A program made the translations under genes and the position numbers. From Bacteroidota bacterium (GTDB taxonomy: Bacteria > Bacteroidota > Bacteroidia > Cytophagales > Cyclobacteriaceae), in the NCBI GenBank assembly GCA_018266055.1, contig JAFDYT010000015.1, forward strand, positions 1 through 64,000: a DNA stretch of 64,000 nucleotides, given 5' to 3'. Numbering within the stretch: position 1 is the stretch's first letter; every line of letters starts with the position of its first letter. The notes under the pieces were generated by a model. The model ran no database searches, was not told the origin of the DNA, and saw only the letters and a program-made list of their open reading frames with translations. Below, in pieces: positions 6,901-15,888 of the stretch.

Positions 6901-8144
6901 CTCAACATACGTGCCCCAAGTGCAAGCATGTCAACACACCGGTAGGCAAAGCGCTCACCATCGCGCTAACTTGTAAAAACTGCAACCTCTACTTTTGTCC
7001 GCTCACCGGCGTGTACGACCAGTTCACAAATAAAGAAACACCTGTACTGCCGATCGGTGCCAAAGGAAATATTGACGGAGTGAATTACCGCGTCATGGGT
7101 TTCTCAGTGAAGCGCGAACAAAAATACAGGTACATCTGGCACGAATATTTTTTGTTTAATCCTGCGTCGGGCATTGCTTTCCTTACAGTGTACGATGGCA
7201 ACTGGAATTTTCTGAAGCCGTATGCCAAGCATCCGTGGTCTTACGGAGGTTTTGTCAGCGAGCCCACCATTGAGCAAGGAAAATTCAGGTTGTATGCAAA
7301 GTACAAGGCTCAGGTGCTGTTTGCTTCCGGTGAATTTTTTACAGACATTGTGGAAGCGACAGAATCGTCCACGCACTACGAGCACATCGACCCGCCGTAC
7401 ATTCTAACCTTTGAAGACAACAGCAAACACCTCAGCGCGTACCTAGGCGAATACATTTCACCCGGAGATGTAGCCAGCGCGTTTTCTATGGATAAATCCT
7501 CACTGCCGGCGAAAAACGGGAAAGGATATACCCAGCCAAACTGGTTTTCATTTGATGAAGGTGCTTTTTTGCGCGTCACCGGAATTACGTTGGTGCTGAC
7601 GGTTCTTCTTCAGATTTTTCTTACCTCCAATTCCGCTGACCAACTGGTGTACGAAGGGCATTTTGATCAATCTACCCTGAACGGACAAAAAATGTTTACT
7701 ACGCCTGCCTTTGAATTAAAAGGTGGAGTTAAAAACGTACAGTTCGACCTGTCGGCGCCGGTGTCCAACGACTGGTTCTTTGCCGAATATGAATTGGTGA
7801 ATGACAAGACCGGCGAAGACTATGTTTTCACCAACGAAATAGAATATTATTATGGGTATGAAGACGGAGAATCGTGGAACGAAGGCAGCACGAAGGCAGA
7901 AGCATTTCTTTCCAGCATACCGGAAGGAACGTATCATATTAATATCTATCCGGAATTCAGCATGACCAACCACACGTTTGATGTGACGGTTCGCCGTGAT
8001 GTTCCGTTTTATTCCAATTTTTATATTTTCATTTTTGTTTTGCTTTTGATCCCGGCAGGTTTTTACTTTTATAAACACAAACTGGAAGTGGCCCGGTGGG
8101 AAGACAGCGATTACTCTCCCTATTACAAATTCGACGATGAATAA
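6882..8144 (+). CDS. Zinc-ribbon DUF4178 protein with C-terminal membrane helices
   Basis: This is a 420-residue paralogue of the upstream gene with extra parts. The N-terminal ribbon has CPKC and CKNC. The DUF4178 domain includes LPIGAKGNIDGVNYRVMGF and YFLFNPASGIAFL. A hydrophobic helix around 233-250, a beta-rich domain of about 120 residues (probably outside the cytoplasm) and a second helix near 380-400 follow, then a short acidic tail. It overlaps the preceding gene by 19 bases, so the two are probably co-translated. Likely a membrane-bound partner in the polyamine cluster; activity unknown. Confidence 0.8.
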   Translation: MGISEVTQHTCPKCKHVNTPVGKALTIALTCKNCNLYFCPLTGVYDQFTNKETPVLPIGAKGNIDGVNYRVMGFSVKREQKYRYIWHEYFLFNPASGIAFLTVYDGNWNFLKPYAKHPWSYGGFVSEPTIEQGKFRLYAKYKAQVLFASGEFFTDIVEATESSTHYEHIDPPYILTFEDNSKHLSAYLGEYISPGDVASAFSMDKSSLPAKNGKGYTQPNWFSFDEGAFLRVTGITLVLTVLLQIFLTSNSADQLVYEGHFDQSTLNGQKMFTTPAFELKGGVKNVQFDLSAPVSNDWFFAEYELVNDKTGEDYVFTNEIEYYYGYEDGESWNEGSTKAEAFLSSIPEGTYHINIYPEFSMTNHTFDVTVRRDVPFYSNFYIFIFVLLLIPAGFYFYKHKLEVARWEDSDYSPYYKFDDE

Positions 8145-8146
8145 CT

Positions 8147-8311
8147 ATGAATAAATTAAAAAGCGTCCGGTGGTATCTGGCTACAGTGTTCGTAGGGTTT
8201 TCGTTTTACACCTATTCGCAGATGACTGGCATGCGCTGGTTCTGGGCCACCAAAACAGCGCCGCCGTCGCAGGAACATCCGAGTGGTAGTCGCTATTTCT
8301 TTCACAAATAA
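8147..8311 (+). CDS. 54-aa membrane-associated small protein in the polyamine operon
   Basis: An ATG two bases after the preceding stop opens a 54-codon frame with one hydrophobic stretch (WYLATVFVGFSFYTYS) followed by a Trp-rich segment (MRWFWATK) and a polar tail ending at 8311. It fills the otherwise empty interval before the DUF350 gene, with operon-like spacing on both sides. No family recognised. Support is positional plus the coherent membrane-protein composition. Confidence 0.6.
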   Translation: MNKLKSVRWYLATVFVGFSFYTYSQMTGMRWFWATKTAPPSQEHPSGSRYFFHK

Positions 8312-8331
8312 TAAACCATAACCTTTACACT

Positions 8332-8535
8332 ATGCAATGGGAATCAGTACTGGCATCGATTGTATTTTCGCTGATCGGAATAATCGTATTAGGCGTGTGC
8401 TTCTGGATCTTTGAGAAAATCACTCCCGAAAATCTCTGGAAAGAAATTATTGAAAAGCAGAATGTGGCACTCGCTATTGTGTCGGGCGCGTTCATGATCG
8501 CTATGGGCATTATCATCGCCTCGGCAGTTCACTAG
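8332..8535 (+). CDS. DUF350 family small membrane protein
   Basis: The 67-residue product has two transmembrane helices (about 7-27 and 45-66), separated by a short charged loop (EKITPENLWKEIIEKQN) typical of one DUF350 unit. DUF350 proteins (YjfL-like in enterobacteria) occur next to glutathionylspermidine-synthase-like or polyamine genes. They have no established biochemical role. Spacing of 20 and 15 bases to its neighbours places it in the polyamine operon. Confidence 0.85.
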   Translation: MQWESVLASIVFSLIGIIVLGVCFWIFEKITPENLWKEIIEKQNVALAIVSGAFMIAMGIIIASAVH

Positions 8536-8550
8536 CAATTATCTTTTCCT

Positions 8551-10068
8551 ATGAAAAATCAGTCAAAGGCGTTTGAGCTTTTGCTCTTGCTTTCTGTGTT
8601 TGTGGTCGCCACGTGCGGACTGATTTATGAATTAGTAGCAGGCACGCTGGCCAGCTACCTGCTGGGCGACTCCATTACTCAATTTTCTACCATCATCGGT
8701 TCCTACCTTTTTGCGATGGGAATCGGCTCCTACCTTTCGAAGTTTCTGAAAGGCAACTTACTATCGTGGTTTATTCGCATCGAAATAATGGTAGGGCTGG
8801 TTGGTGGCAGCAGCGCGGCCGTGCTGTTTGTCGTTTTTGAACAGATCGTTTTCTTCCGGCTGCTGTTGTATGCGCAGGTAATACTTACGGGTATTTTGGT
8901 GGGGCTTGAACTTCCCCTGCTGATGCGCATTTTAAAAGATCGCATTGAGTTTACCGATTTGGTGTCACGCATTTTTACCTTCGACTACATCGGCGCGTTG
9001 TTTGCCTCGCTCCTGTTTCCCCTGGTACTGATTCCTTATCTTGGACTTCTGCGTACTTCCTTTTTCTTTGGACTTCTCAATATTGCAGTTGCCTTGTTGG
9101 TGTCGCATAAATTCGGAAATGAACTCTCTTCCCGAAGATCGCTGCGCTGGTCAGCATGGCTTGGAATTGCATTGATGGTGGCAGGCATCGCACTTTCGGA
9201 TAAGCTTACTTCGTTTGCCGAATCGTTGACCTATGCAGATGCCATTATCTATGCGAAGTCAAGTCCTTATCAACGCATCGTCATTACACGAAATAAAAAT
9301 GACTGGCGTCTTTTTTTGAATGGCAATCTGCAGTTTAGCAGCGAAGACGAATACCGTTATCACGAGTCGTTAATCCACCCTGGCCTCAGCCGAGTTTCGG
9401 ATCCTAAACACGTCCTTATTCTGGGCGGTGGCGATGGAATGGCCGCGCGCGAAATCTTAAAATATCCTTCCGTTACATCCATTAAACTGGTTGACCTTGA
9501 CCGCGCTATCACCGACTTATTTAAGAAGAACGAAGGACTGCTGAAGTTAAACAACCGGTCTTTGGTTTCGAATAAGGTTCAAGTCTATAATGAAGATGCC
9601 TTTCAGTGGATACGCCAAAACAAGGAAACCTTTGATTTCATTACGGTAGATTTTCCTGACCCTTCGAACTATTCCCTTGGCAAATTATACACCCTATCGT
9701 TTTACCGCGAGCTGTACAACACGCTTGCCGATCAGGGAGCACTGGTCATTCAGGCTACCTCACCGTATGTGGCCAAAGAATCGTTTTGGATCATCGATCA
9801 AACTCTTCGCAAAGCGGGCTTTCAAACTTCACCTTATCACTGCCACGTTCCATCCTTTGGAGAGTGGGGATATATCCTTGCTTACAAACATGATTTACCA
9901 GAAGTAAAACAACTCCCGGCCGGCCTGCGGTTTATCACCGAACGATCGTGGACTACCATGACCGACTTTCCTGCCGACATGATCGCCCGAAGCAACCATT
10001 ACAATACCCTGAACAATCAGGTATTGGTCAATACCTTTGAACGGGAATGGGCCGTCTATTTCAAATGA
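8551..10068 (+). CDS. Membrane-anchored spermidine synthase-like aminopropyltransferase
   Basis: This is a 505-residue fusion. Residues 1 to about 215 hold around seven hydrophobic helices. From about 230 a spermidine-synthase domain follows. Its landmarks are FSSEDEYRYHESLIHPGL (substrate loop), VLILGGGDGMAAREILKY (AdoMet-type binding loop), KLVDLD, and VDFPDPSN, which replaces the usual DSSDP motif and carries the likely catalytic aspartate. It should transfer aminopropyl groups from decarboxylated AdoMet made by the upstream SpeD. Membrane anchoring suggests synthesis at, or handing over to, the membrane. Which polyamine is made cannot be read from sequence. It overlaps the next gene by four bases. 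Confidence 0.88.
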   Translation: MKNQSKAFELLLLLSVFVVATCGLIYELVAGTLASYLLGDSITQFSTIIGSYLFAMGIGSYLSKFLKGNLLSWFIRIEIMVGLVGGSSAAVLFVVFEQIVFFRLLLYAQVILTGILVGLELPLLMRILKDRIEFTDLVSRIFTFDYIGALFASLLFPLVLIPYLGLLRTSFFFGLLNIAVALLVSHKFGNELSSRRSLRWSAWLGIALMVAGIALSDKLTSFAESLTYADAIIYAKSSPYQRIVITRNKNDWRLFLNGNLQFSSEDEYRYHESLIHPGLSRVSDPKHVLILGGGDGMAAREILKYPSVTSIKLVDLDRAITDLFKKNEGLLKLNNRSLVSNKVQVYNEDAFQWIRQNKETFDFITVDFPDPSNYSLGKLYTLSFYRELYNTLADQGALVIQATSPYVAKESFWIIDQTLRKAGFQTSPYHCHVPSFGEWGYILAYKHDLPEVKQLPAGLRFITERSWTTMTDFPADMIARSNHYNTLNNQVLVNTFEREWAVYFK

Positions 10069-11663
10069 TAACCAGAAGATCGTTTATTAAGCAGGGTTCA
10101 CTGGTGGCAGGCAGCTTGCTTTTAAGCGCTCCCTATTCTTGCACAAGTGATTCAACAATCCCCGGTTCATTAGGCGGCCCGAACGCAAAGGCCGGGCATC
10201 GGATCAGAACCAAAACTGACGGTAAGATTAAAGAAGTAATTCAGGAAGATATCGTGATCGTTGGAGGTGGAGTGTCTGGTTTGTCGGCTGCACGCTGGCT
10301 GAAAATGAACGGGCAATCGTTTCGGTTATTGGAGTTAGAAAAAGAAGCGGGAGGAAATTCAAGATCAGGAAGTAATGCCATCAGCGCGTACCCACTCGGC
10401 GCGCATTACCTACCCTTACCTAACGTCAACAACACAGAGCTTCTTCGCTTTCTGGAAGAATGCAATGTGATAACAGGATATACCAACCAGCGTCCGGTGT
10501 ACAATGAATATTACCTTTGTTTCGAGCCGAAAGAACGTCTTTACATCAACCATCATTGGCAGGAAGGCTTAATTCCATCCGAAGGTGTTTCGCCTAAAGA
10601 CCGGAGTGAGATTACTCGGTTTGTCGAGTTGATGGACCATTATAAAAATCTACAGGGCGCGGATGGAAAAATGGCTTTTGAAATTCCTGTGCATGAAAGT
10701 TCATTAGATCCTAAGCTTCTGCAACTTGACACGCTCAGCATGGATCAGTTTCTCACCGACAATAAATTTGAGTCGCCTTACCTGAGATGGTATGTAAATT
10801 ATTGTTGTGCTGATGATTTTGGTTCAGCCCTAAAGGACACCTCTGCATGGGCAGGCATCCATTATTTCTCGTCGCGCAGAGGGCATTCTGAAAATTCTAA
10901 ATTTGACGATGTACTTACCTGGCCCGAAGGAAATCATTGGTTGGTTAAACAATTGTCGAGGCCCAGTTTGCCATATATTAAAACACAATGTGTGGTGCTG
11001 AACGTTGTGCTGACCGACAAAGGCATCGACATTGATTTCCTGGATCTTGAAAGCAATGAGTTAAAACAAATTGAGGCCAAAAAAGCGATCATGGCGTCGC
11101 CTCAATTTGTCAACAAGCATCTACTCCACCGAACAGCAAGTGTTGATTATTCAAAATTCAATTATGCACCGTGGCTCGTGGCGAACCTTACAGTGAGCGC
11201 TTCCCTTCAGGAAAAGAGAGGTGAGCCGCTTTGCTGGGACAATGTAATCTATGGGAGCAATTCGTTAGGGTATGTTCATGCGCAACATCAGAACCTTACC
11301 ATACCCAAAGAGGAAACTGTACTCACGTATTATCTGCCTTTAACAGGTACCCATTGCGCGGCGGCCCGGGCTGACGCGGAGAAGAAAAATCTTGGAGAAT
11401 GGACGGATCTGATTTTCAAAGACCTCGAAGTAGTTCATCCCAAACTTCGCTCTGAAACAAGTCGCCTCGATGCACATCTGTGGGGACACGGTATGATCCG
11501 GCCCGATCCGGGGTTCATCTGGGGTGAAGACCTACGAAGGGCCGCCACGCCTATTGACAACAAAGTGTTTTTTGCCCATTCCGATTTAAGCGGCATCTCT
11601 ATTTTTGAAGAAGCGTTTCAAAGCGGGATCACCGCCGCCAAACAATTGATGAAGTCTGCATGA
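10065..11663 (+). CDS. Tat-exported FAD-dependent amine oxidase-like protein
   Basis: The ATG at 10065 overlaps the upstream stop (ATGA) and starts a twin-arginine leader (TRRSFIKQGSLVAGSLLLSA). A cysteine in PYSCTS just after it may be lipidated. The mature protein has an N-terminal FAD-binding Rossmann motif, DIVIVGGGVSGLSAARWL, followed by LLELEKEAGGNSRSG, as in monoamine/polyamine oxidases and related flavoproteins. A C-terminal FAD motif near KVFFAHSDLSGISIFEEA closes the fold. I infer an extracytoplasmic oxidase acting on the polyamine product or a conjugate of it; the substrate is unproven. Confidence 0.85.
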   Translation: MITRRSFIKQGSLVAGSLLLSAPYSCTSDSTIPGSLGGPNAKAGHRIRTKTDGKIKEVIQEDIVIVGGGVSGLSAARWLKMNGQSFRLLELEKEAGGNSRSGSNAISAYPLGAHYLPLPNVNNTELLRFLEECNVITGYTNQRPVYNEYYLCFEPKERLYINHHWQEGLIPSEGVSPKDRSEITRFVELMDHYKNLQGADGKMAFEIPVHESSLDPKLLQLDTLSMDQFLTDNKFESPYLRWYVNYCCADDFGSALKDTSAWAGIHYFSSRRGHSENSKFDDVLTWPEGNHWLVKQLSRPSLPYIKTQCVVLNVVLTDKGIDIDFLDLESNELKQIEAKKAIMASPQFVNKHLLHRTASVDYSKFNYAPWLVANLTVSASLQEKRGEPLCWDNVIYGSNSLGYVHAQHQNLTIPKEETVLTYYLPLTGTHCAAARADAEKKNLGEWTDLIFKDLEVVHPKLRSETSRLDAHLWGHGMIRPDPGFIWGEDLRRAATPIDNKVFFAHSDLSGISIFEEAFQSGITAAKQLMKSA

Positions 11664-12709
11664 TACAAAATAAATCCAACTGGCTGGTTTCTCCCGGCAA
11701 AGAGACTGTGCTGATCTTGCTTCCGTTGTTTTTACCCGTTCTCCTGGTCTTCGTTTTTCAAAATTACTTTGACACACACACCGAAGTGACAATGCTTTGG
11801 TGGCTTGTCCTTATCCTGATGGTAGACGTAAGCCATGTGTACAGTACCTTGTTTCGGTTTTATTGGGAACCGGCGACGTTTCAAAAATACAAATCACTTC
11901 TTATCCTGATTCCTGTATGCTGCTTTGTAGTCGGCGTAGCGCTTCATCTGATTAGTTCATTTTTGTTTTGGCGTGTCCTCGCCTACGCAGCGTTGTTTCA
12001 TTTTGTACGGCAGCAATACGGTTTCCTACGGTTGTACTCGCGCACAGAAAACACATCCAAAATTATCCGATGGATTGATGGGCTGGCGATTTACAACGCC
12101 ACGCTTTATCCGGTAATCTATTGGCATCTGCACCTCACCGATTCGCTCAGCTGGTTTGTGCCTCATGATTTTATTTCCTTACAACTTCCCCAGGCTGACA
12201 CCCTTCTCTTCGCTTTGTATGGCTTACTCTTTCTGATCTATTTGATCAAAGAAATATACTTGTCCGTAGTGTCATCCGCTGTCAACATTCCAAAAAATGG
12301 TATTATGATCGGTACGTATGTTTCCTGGTATGCGGGAATAGTTTTCTTCCACGGAGACCTTGCTTTCACCTTGATGAATGTGGTTTCGCACGGGATCCCC
12401 TACATGGGGTTAATCTGGTTGTACGGTGAAAAGAAAAGGTCGTCGCACTTTTCCTTTGGCCTGAAAGGCGTAGCCCTATTTATTCTGATACTATTCTTTC
12501 TCTCCTACTTTGAAGAATCGCTGTGGGATGTATTGGTATGGAAAGATCATATGGCATTGTTTCCATTTTTCACCTTTTCAAACCCGTTAACAAATTCCTG
12601 GGCACTTTCGCTTGTCGTTCCGCTTCTGGTGTTACCGCAAGTAACCCATTATGTCCTCGACGGATTTATCTGGAGGTTTTCAAAGGATAGTACAGCGCGT
12701 CTCAATTGA
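11660..12709 (+). CDS. Polytopic membrane protein with conserved-looking histidine motifs
   Basis: This 349-residue protein has about eight or nine hydrophobic helices. Histidines recur near helix ends: DVSHVYSTLFRF, ALFHFVRQQYGF, IYWHLH, NVVSHGIPYMG and QVTHYVLDGFIWRF. Such a pattern is seen in membrane metalloenzymes, but I cannot assign a family. The start overlaps the FAD oxidase stop by four bases, so it is the last gene of the polyamine operon. A role in modifying or moving the product is inference. Confidence 0.75.
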   Translation: MIQNKSNWLVSPGKETVLILLPLFLPVLLVFVFQNYFDTHTEVTMLWWLVLILMVDVSHVYSTLFRFYWEPATFQKYKSLLILIPVCCFVVGVALHLISSFLFWRVLAYAALFHFVRQQYGFLRLYSRTENTSKIIRWIDGLAIYNATLYPVIYWHLHLTDSLSWFVPHDFISLQLPQADTLLFALYGLLFLIYLIKEIYLSVVSSAVNIPKNGIMIGTYVSWYAGIVFFHGDLAFTLMNVVSHGIPYMGLIWLYGEKKRSSHFSFGLKGVALFILILFFLSYFEESLWDVLVWKDHMALFPFFTFSNPLTNSWALSLVVPLLVLPQVTHYVLDGFIWRFSKDSTARLN

Positions 12710-12745
12710 GCTTCAGGTATTTTTCTCAACACAATCAAGCATTGG

Positions 12746-14806
12746 TTACTCAGCACTTAGGGGTAATAGCTCACTTCTCCTTCCGGTATGCGTGAGTGTA
12801 AGCCGGTGCATGGCGCGGGTGCAGGCAATGTACAGCATGCGACGGTCCATGTCGGTATGATAGTTTTCATCGGACACAAAAGGGACAATCACTTCATCAA
12901 ACTCCAGGCCTTTGGCAAGGTGTGCACTCACTACTACCACACCTTTCGAGAAGGTGGTGCTTGCAGGACTTAAAAGATGGGCCCGCTCCCACTTGAGTTG
13001 ATCGAAGAGTGTGTTGGCTTGTTGTTGTGTTTTGCAGATGATGCCCAGCGAGTGATGTCCCGATGTTTCGAATGTGTTAAGTTGTTCGCGAATCGCGCGT
13101 AGCTCTTCGTCAGGCGAAGCAAAGCCCAACATGGCGGGAGGTGCGCCGTGGCGTTCCATGGGGATAAGTCCGGGAGTGGCGCGGATGGCAGAAGCAAACT
13201 GACTGATCTCCCACGTAGAGCGATAGCTTCGGTACATCTTTACCAACTCACCGTGGGGAAACACTTCTTCTACGTCTTCGGCCGCCGAGGCACCGTAGGG
13301 ATTAACCGACTGGTTGATGTCGCCAAGGATTGTCTTCCTGCATTTGAAAACACGTCCCAGCACTGCATACTGCACCGGAGTATAGTCTTGCATCTCATCG
13401 ATGAGCAGGTGTTTCACGTGATCATACACCGCCATGCCTTCCAATCTTATCTTGCAATAGATCAGTGGAAACACGTCGGCATATTCCAGTTGCATGCCGG
13501 GCATCATGCGAAACATTTCAGGTTTGCCTATCCACTCGTAAAAGCCTTTGTACACTTCAAAAGGCGGGCGGATATTGAACATGCGCGGCACGGTTTCATA
13601 GACGCGCGCTTTCTCGGCGCCAGAGAGTTTGCGCTTGCATTCGTTACGCACAAATTGCAACACTTCCTGAATCACTTCGGGGATTCTCTTGTGCATGGGC
13701 GTGCGGCTCCACGCTTTGAATTTCTCTACTACAAAAGGAAACGGCACCACTACGCCTGCCACACGCAGCTCGACGTGGATAAGCGACGTGTTTTCCAGGT
13801 GGATCAAATACTTGTTGAGCATTTTGACAAACTCAAACGTCGATTTGAATTGAAGGCGTTTAATATATTCAGGATGAGGACGGTCGAGAAGCGTACTTAC
13901 CTGCTGGAAGAAGGTTTGAAAGGAATACCGCTTTTCAAGCAACTCATTCGCGAGCTCTTCAATCTCCATTTCCGGAATCTGCTCTTCGCCCAACTCGGGC
14001 AACACCTGGCTGATGTAGTCGGCAAAGACTTTGTTGGGCGAAAGGATCAATACATCTTTGGCACGGATGCTGTCGCGAAAGCGATATAGCATAAAGGCAA
14101 TGCGGTGCAACGCAATGGACGTCTTTCCGGATCCGGCCACACCCTGAATGATCATTACTGGTGCAGATTCGTTGCGGATCACCTGATTCTGATCGCGCTG
14201 AATCGTAGCGGCAATGTTCTTCATGTGATCGTCGGCCGACTTGCTTAGCTCGCGTTGCAAAACTTCGTCGTGAATGCTCACCGCGCTTTCGATCATAAAC
14301 TCCATGACGCCATCGCGGATCTTATACTGACGCTTAAGGGTAATCTCACCGCTTACTTTGCCGGAGGGCGTTTCGTAATTCGCCTCGCCCAGTTCGAAAT
14401 CATAAAACATCGACGAGATCGGCGCACGCCAGTCGTAGATAAGGCATTGGCGCTGCACGCCTTCAATGAAGGTAGTCAGCCCTACATACACGGGCAGCTC
14501 TTTCCCTTCTTTACCAGACCTAAAATCAATGCGCCCAAAATAAGGCGACGACTGCAGCTTGATGAGGCGGCGACGTTGCTCTACCGTCTCTTCGCCGGTG
14601 TTGGCCATCCGGTTGATGGATTGATAGGCGGCCACCATGTCGGCTTCGTCTAACCCCGACTGGTGTTCGTGCAGGTATTGTTTGGTTTGCTTCAATTCGT
14701 CGGAAAACTCCGCGACACGGGTGGCAGAACGCTGAACGGCGAATAGGATCCGCTCTTTGATTACTTCCAGGTAATTGCGTTCGTCTTGCTCGGTGGGGTT
14801 GATCAT
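12746..14806 (-). CDS. helD: HelD-like superfamily 1 helicase/ATPase
   Basis: The 686-residue protein has an N-terminal helical arm (about 1-85), a region with YFGRIDFRSG and CLIYDWRAPISSMFYDF that is characteristic of the HelD group, and a UvrD/Rep-type ATPase. Walker A is GVAGSGKTS (about 222-230). Walker B is HLLIDEMQDYTPVQY. The late motifs are KMYRSYRST, VVSAHLAKGLEFDEVIVPF and MLYIACTRAM. HelD binds RNA polymerase and helps release it from stalled complexes. It is slightly shorter than the Bacillus protein. No neighbour is functionally linked. Confidence 0.88.
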   Translation of the reverse strand: MINPTEQDERNYLEVIKERILFAVQRSATRVAEFSDELKQTKQYLHEHQSGLDEADMVAAYQSINRMANTGEETVEQRRRLIKLQSSPYFGRIDFRSGKEGKELPVYVGLTTFIEGVQRQCLIYDWRAPISSMFYDFELGEANYETPSGKVSGEITLKRQYKIRDGVMEFMIESAVSIHDEVLQRELSKSADDHMKNIAATIQRDQNQVIRNESAPVMIIQGVAGSGKTSIALHRIAFMLYRFRDSIRAKDVLILSPNKVFADYISQVLPELGEEQIPEMEIEELANELLEKRYSFQTFFQQVSTLLDRPHPEYIKRLQFKSTFEFVKMLNKYLIHLENTSLIHVELRVAGVVVPFPFVVEKFKAWSRTPMHKRIPEVIQEVLQFVRNECKRKLSGAEKARVYETVPRMFNIRPPFEVYKGFYEWIGKPEMFRMMPGMQLEYADVFPLIYCKIRLEGMAVYDHVKHLLIDEMQDYTPVQYAVLGRVFKCRKTILGDINQSVNPYGASAAEDVEEVFPHGELVKMYRSYRSTWEISQFASAIRATPGLIPMERHGAPPAMLGFASPDEELRAIREQLNTFETSGHHSLGIICKTQQQANTLFDQLKWERAHLLSPASTTFSKGVVVVSAHLAKGLEFDEVIVPFVSDENYHTDMDRRMLYIACTRAMHRLTLTHTGRRSELLPLSAE

Positions 14807-14912
14807 GCCGGTGAATTGAGGCGCAAATATAAAGCATGCGCGCCCCCTTAGGCCGCAGGTGCACCGGATATTTATATTTTTTGAAAGGAGGTTACATCCA
14901 CCAGCTACAGGT

Positions 14913-14947
14913 ATTTACAACGGGTGCTTCTCACACCCATTGTAAAT
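14913..14947. terminator. 14-bp hairpin, probable 3' end of the barrel gene
   Basis: ATTTACAACGGGTG pairs with CACCCATTGTAAAT over 14 positions (one G-U/mismatch) around a 7-nt loop, 18 bases after the stop of the minus-strand gene. No strong T run follows on either strand, so termination is likely but not proven. Confidence 0.6.
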
Positions 14948-14964
14948 CCATTTTTGCTATTCGT

Positions 14965-15876
14965 TTAAAACGAAACCAGCAGCGCCACCGATCCTCTTAC
15001 CTGAAAGCGAGTTTGTCCTTCAAACAGATTTTGTGCCACCGGAAGAAAGCCGTTGGCAGCCAATCCAATCTTGCCTCGTTGAATATTTACACCAGCTAAC
15101 CCGCTGAGCACATAGCCCGCGCTACCACTCACCTCCTGGCGCTGATAACTGTTTGCGCTGTTGCTGATCAGGTTTACGCCCACCGACGGCCGGATGGTAA
15201 AGAAGCCGGCTGACCACGAATGAAAATAAGCCATGTTAATGTACACACGGTTTCCAAACTTATAGTCTTGCATGTTGGTGGTGTTGATCCGATACGTAGC
15301 GTTGGTGACAAGTCCATCATTGCCGGTAAGCAAGTTGTGCGTGGCATTAATCAGGTAGTCCGTGCTGCCTGTTCCCGGCATAGAACTGAAGTCGCCAACG
15401 GTAAAGGCCGGATCGCTGGTATCAATTTTACTTTCACCGGTGTGGAGTTTTATACCGCCACCGATCATCAGGTTGTTGCTCCACACGCGTCCGCTTGGTC
15501 TGACTGCCGAGGTGTGTGTAAACAACTTGTAATTGCCCAACAAAATAATGTCTCCTATACCACTGGTGTTTACCACACCATCGTCGCTGATTTTGTGCGT
15601 ACGGATAAACGGGATGAACGCCATGATCTGCACCTTTCCTACCTGATAGCCGCCCCAGATCTCCATCGAATGGAAATAGTCGCGGCTAAACTGACTCCCG
15701 TCGGCACTGGAAGAATTGAATTGGGAATATGTGTAGCGTGTGCCCACAAATCCTTTGCTGTATGTGGGCAGCAAGCCAATTTGAAAATTACTATTACCGC
15801 ATCCGCAAAAAGGACAAGCCTGAAGGGAGTTGGTCACGCCTACACAAAGTATTAACGCAAACAAAAAGGATTTCAT
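14965..15876 (-). CDS. Outer-membrane beta-barrel protein with N-terminal CxxCxC motif
   Basis: About 303 residues carry a signal peptide and then, at the mature N terminus, CPFCGCGNSN. This cysteine cluster could bind a metal ion. The rest is rich in alternating beta strands and ends in RGSVALLVSF, with an aromatic last residue as in outer-membrane barrels. The family resembles MetA-pathway/transporter-type barrels of unknown substrate. The ATG at 15876 is preferred over an upstream GTG. It lies 12 bases after the fasciclin gene on the same strand, so the two form an operon. Confidence 0.8.
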   Translation of the reverse strand: MKSFLFALILCVGVTNSLQACPFCGCGNSNFQIGLLPTYSKGFVGTRYTYSQFNSSSADGSQFSRDYFHSMEIWGGYQVGKVQIMAFIPFIRTHKISDDGVVNTSGIGDIILLGNYKLFTHTSAVRPSGRVWSNNLMIGGGIKLHTGESKIDTSDPAFTVGDFSSMPGTGSTDYLINATHNLLTGNDGLVTNATYRINTTNMQDYKFGNRVYINMAYFHSWSAGFFTIRPSVGVNLISNSANSYQRQEVSGSAGYVLSGLAGVNIQRGKIGLAANGFLPVAQNLFEGQTRFQVRGSVALLVSF

Positions 15877-15888
15877 AACCACCTTATC

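Noticed and set aside
13148..14089. Plus-strand 313-codon frame opposite helD
   Set aside because: It is antisense to conserved helicase motifs and has a His/Phe-rich composition typical of shadows.
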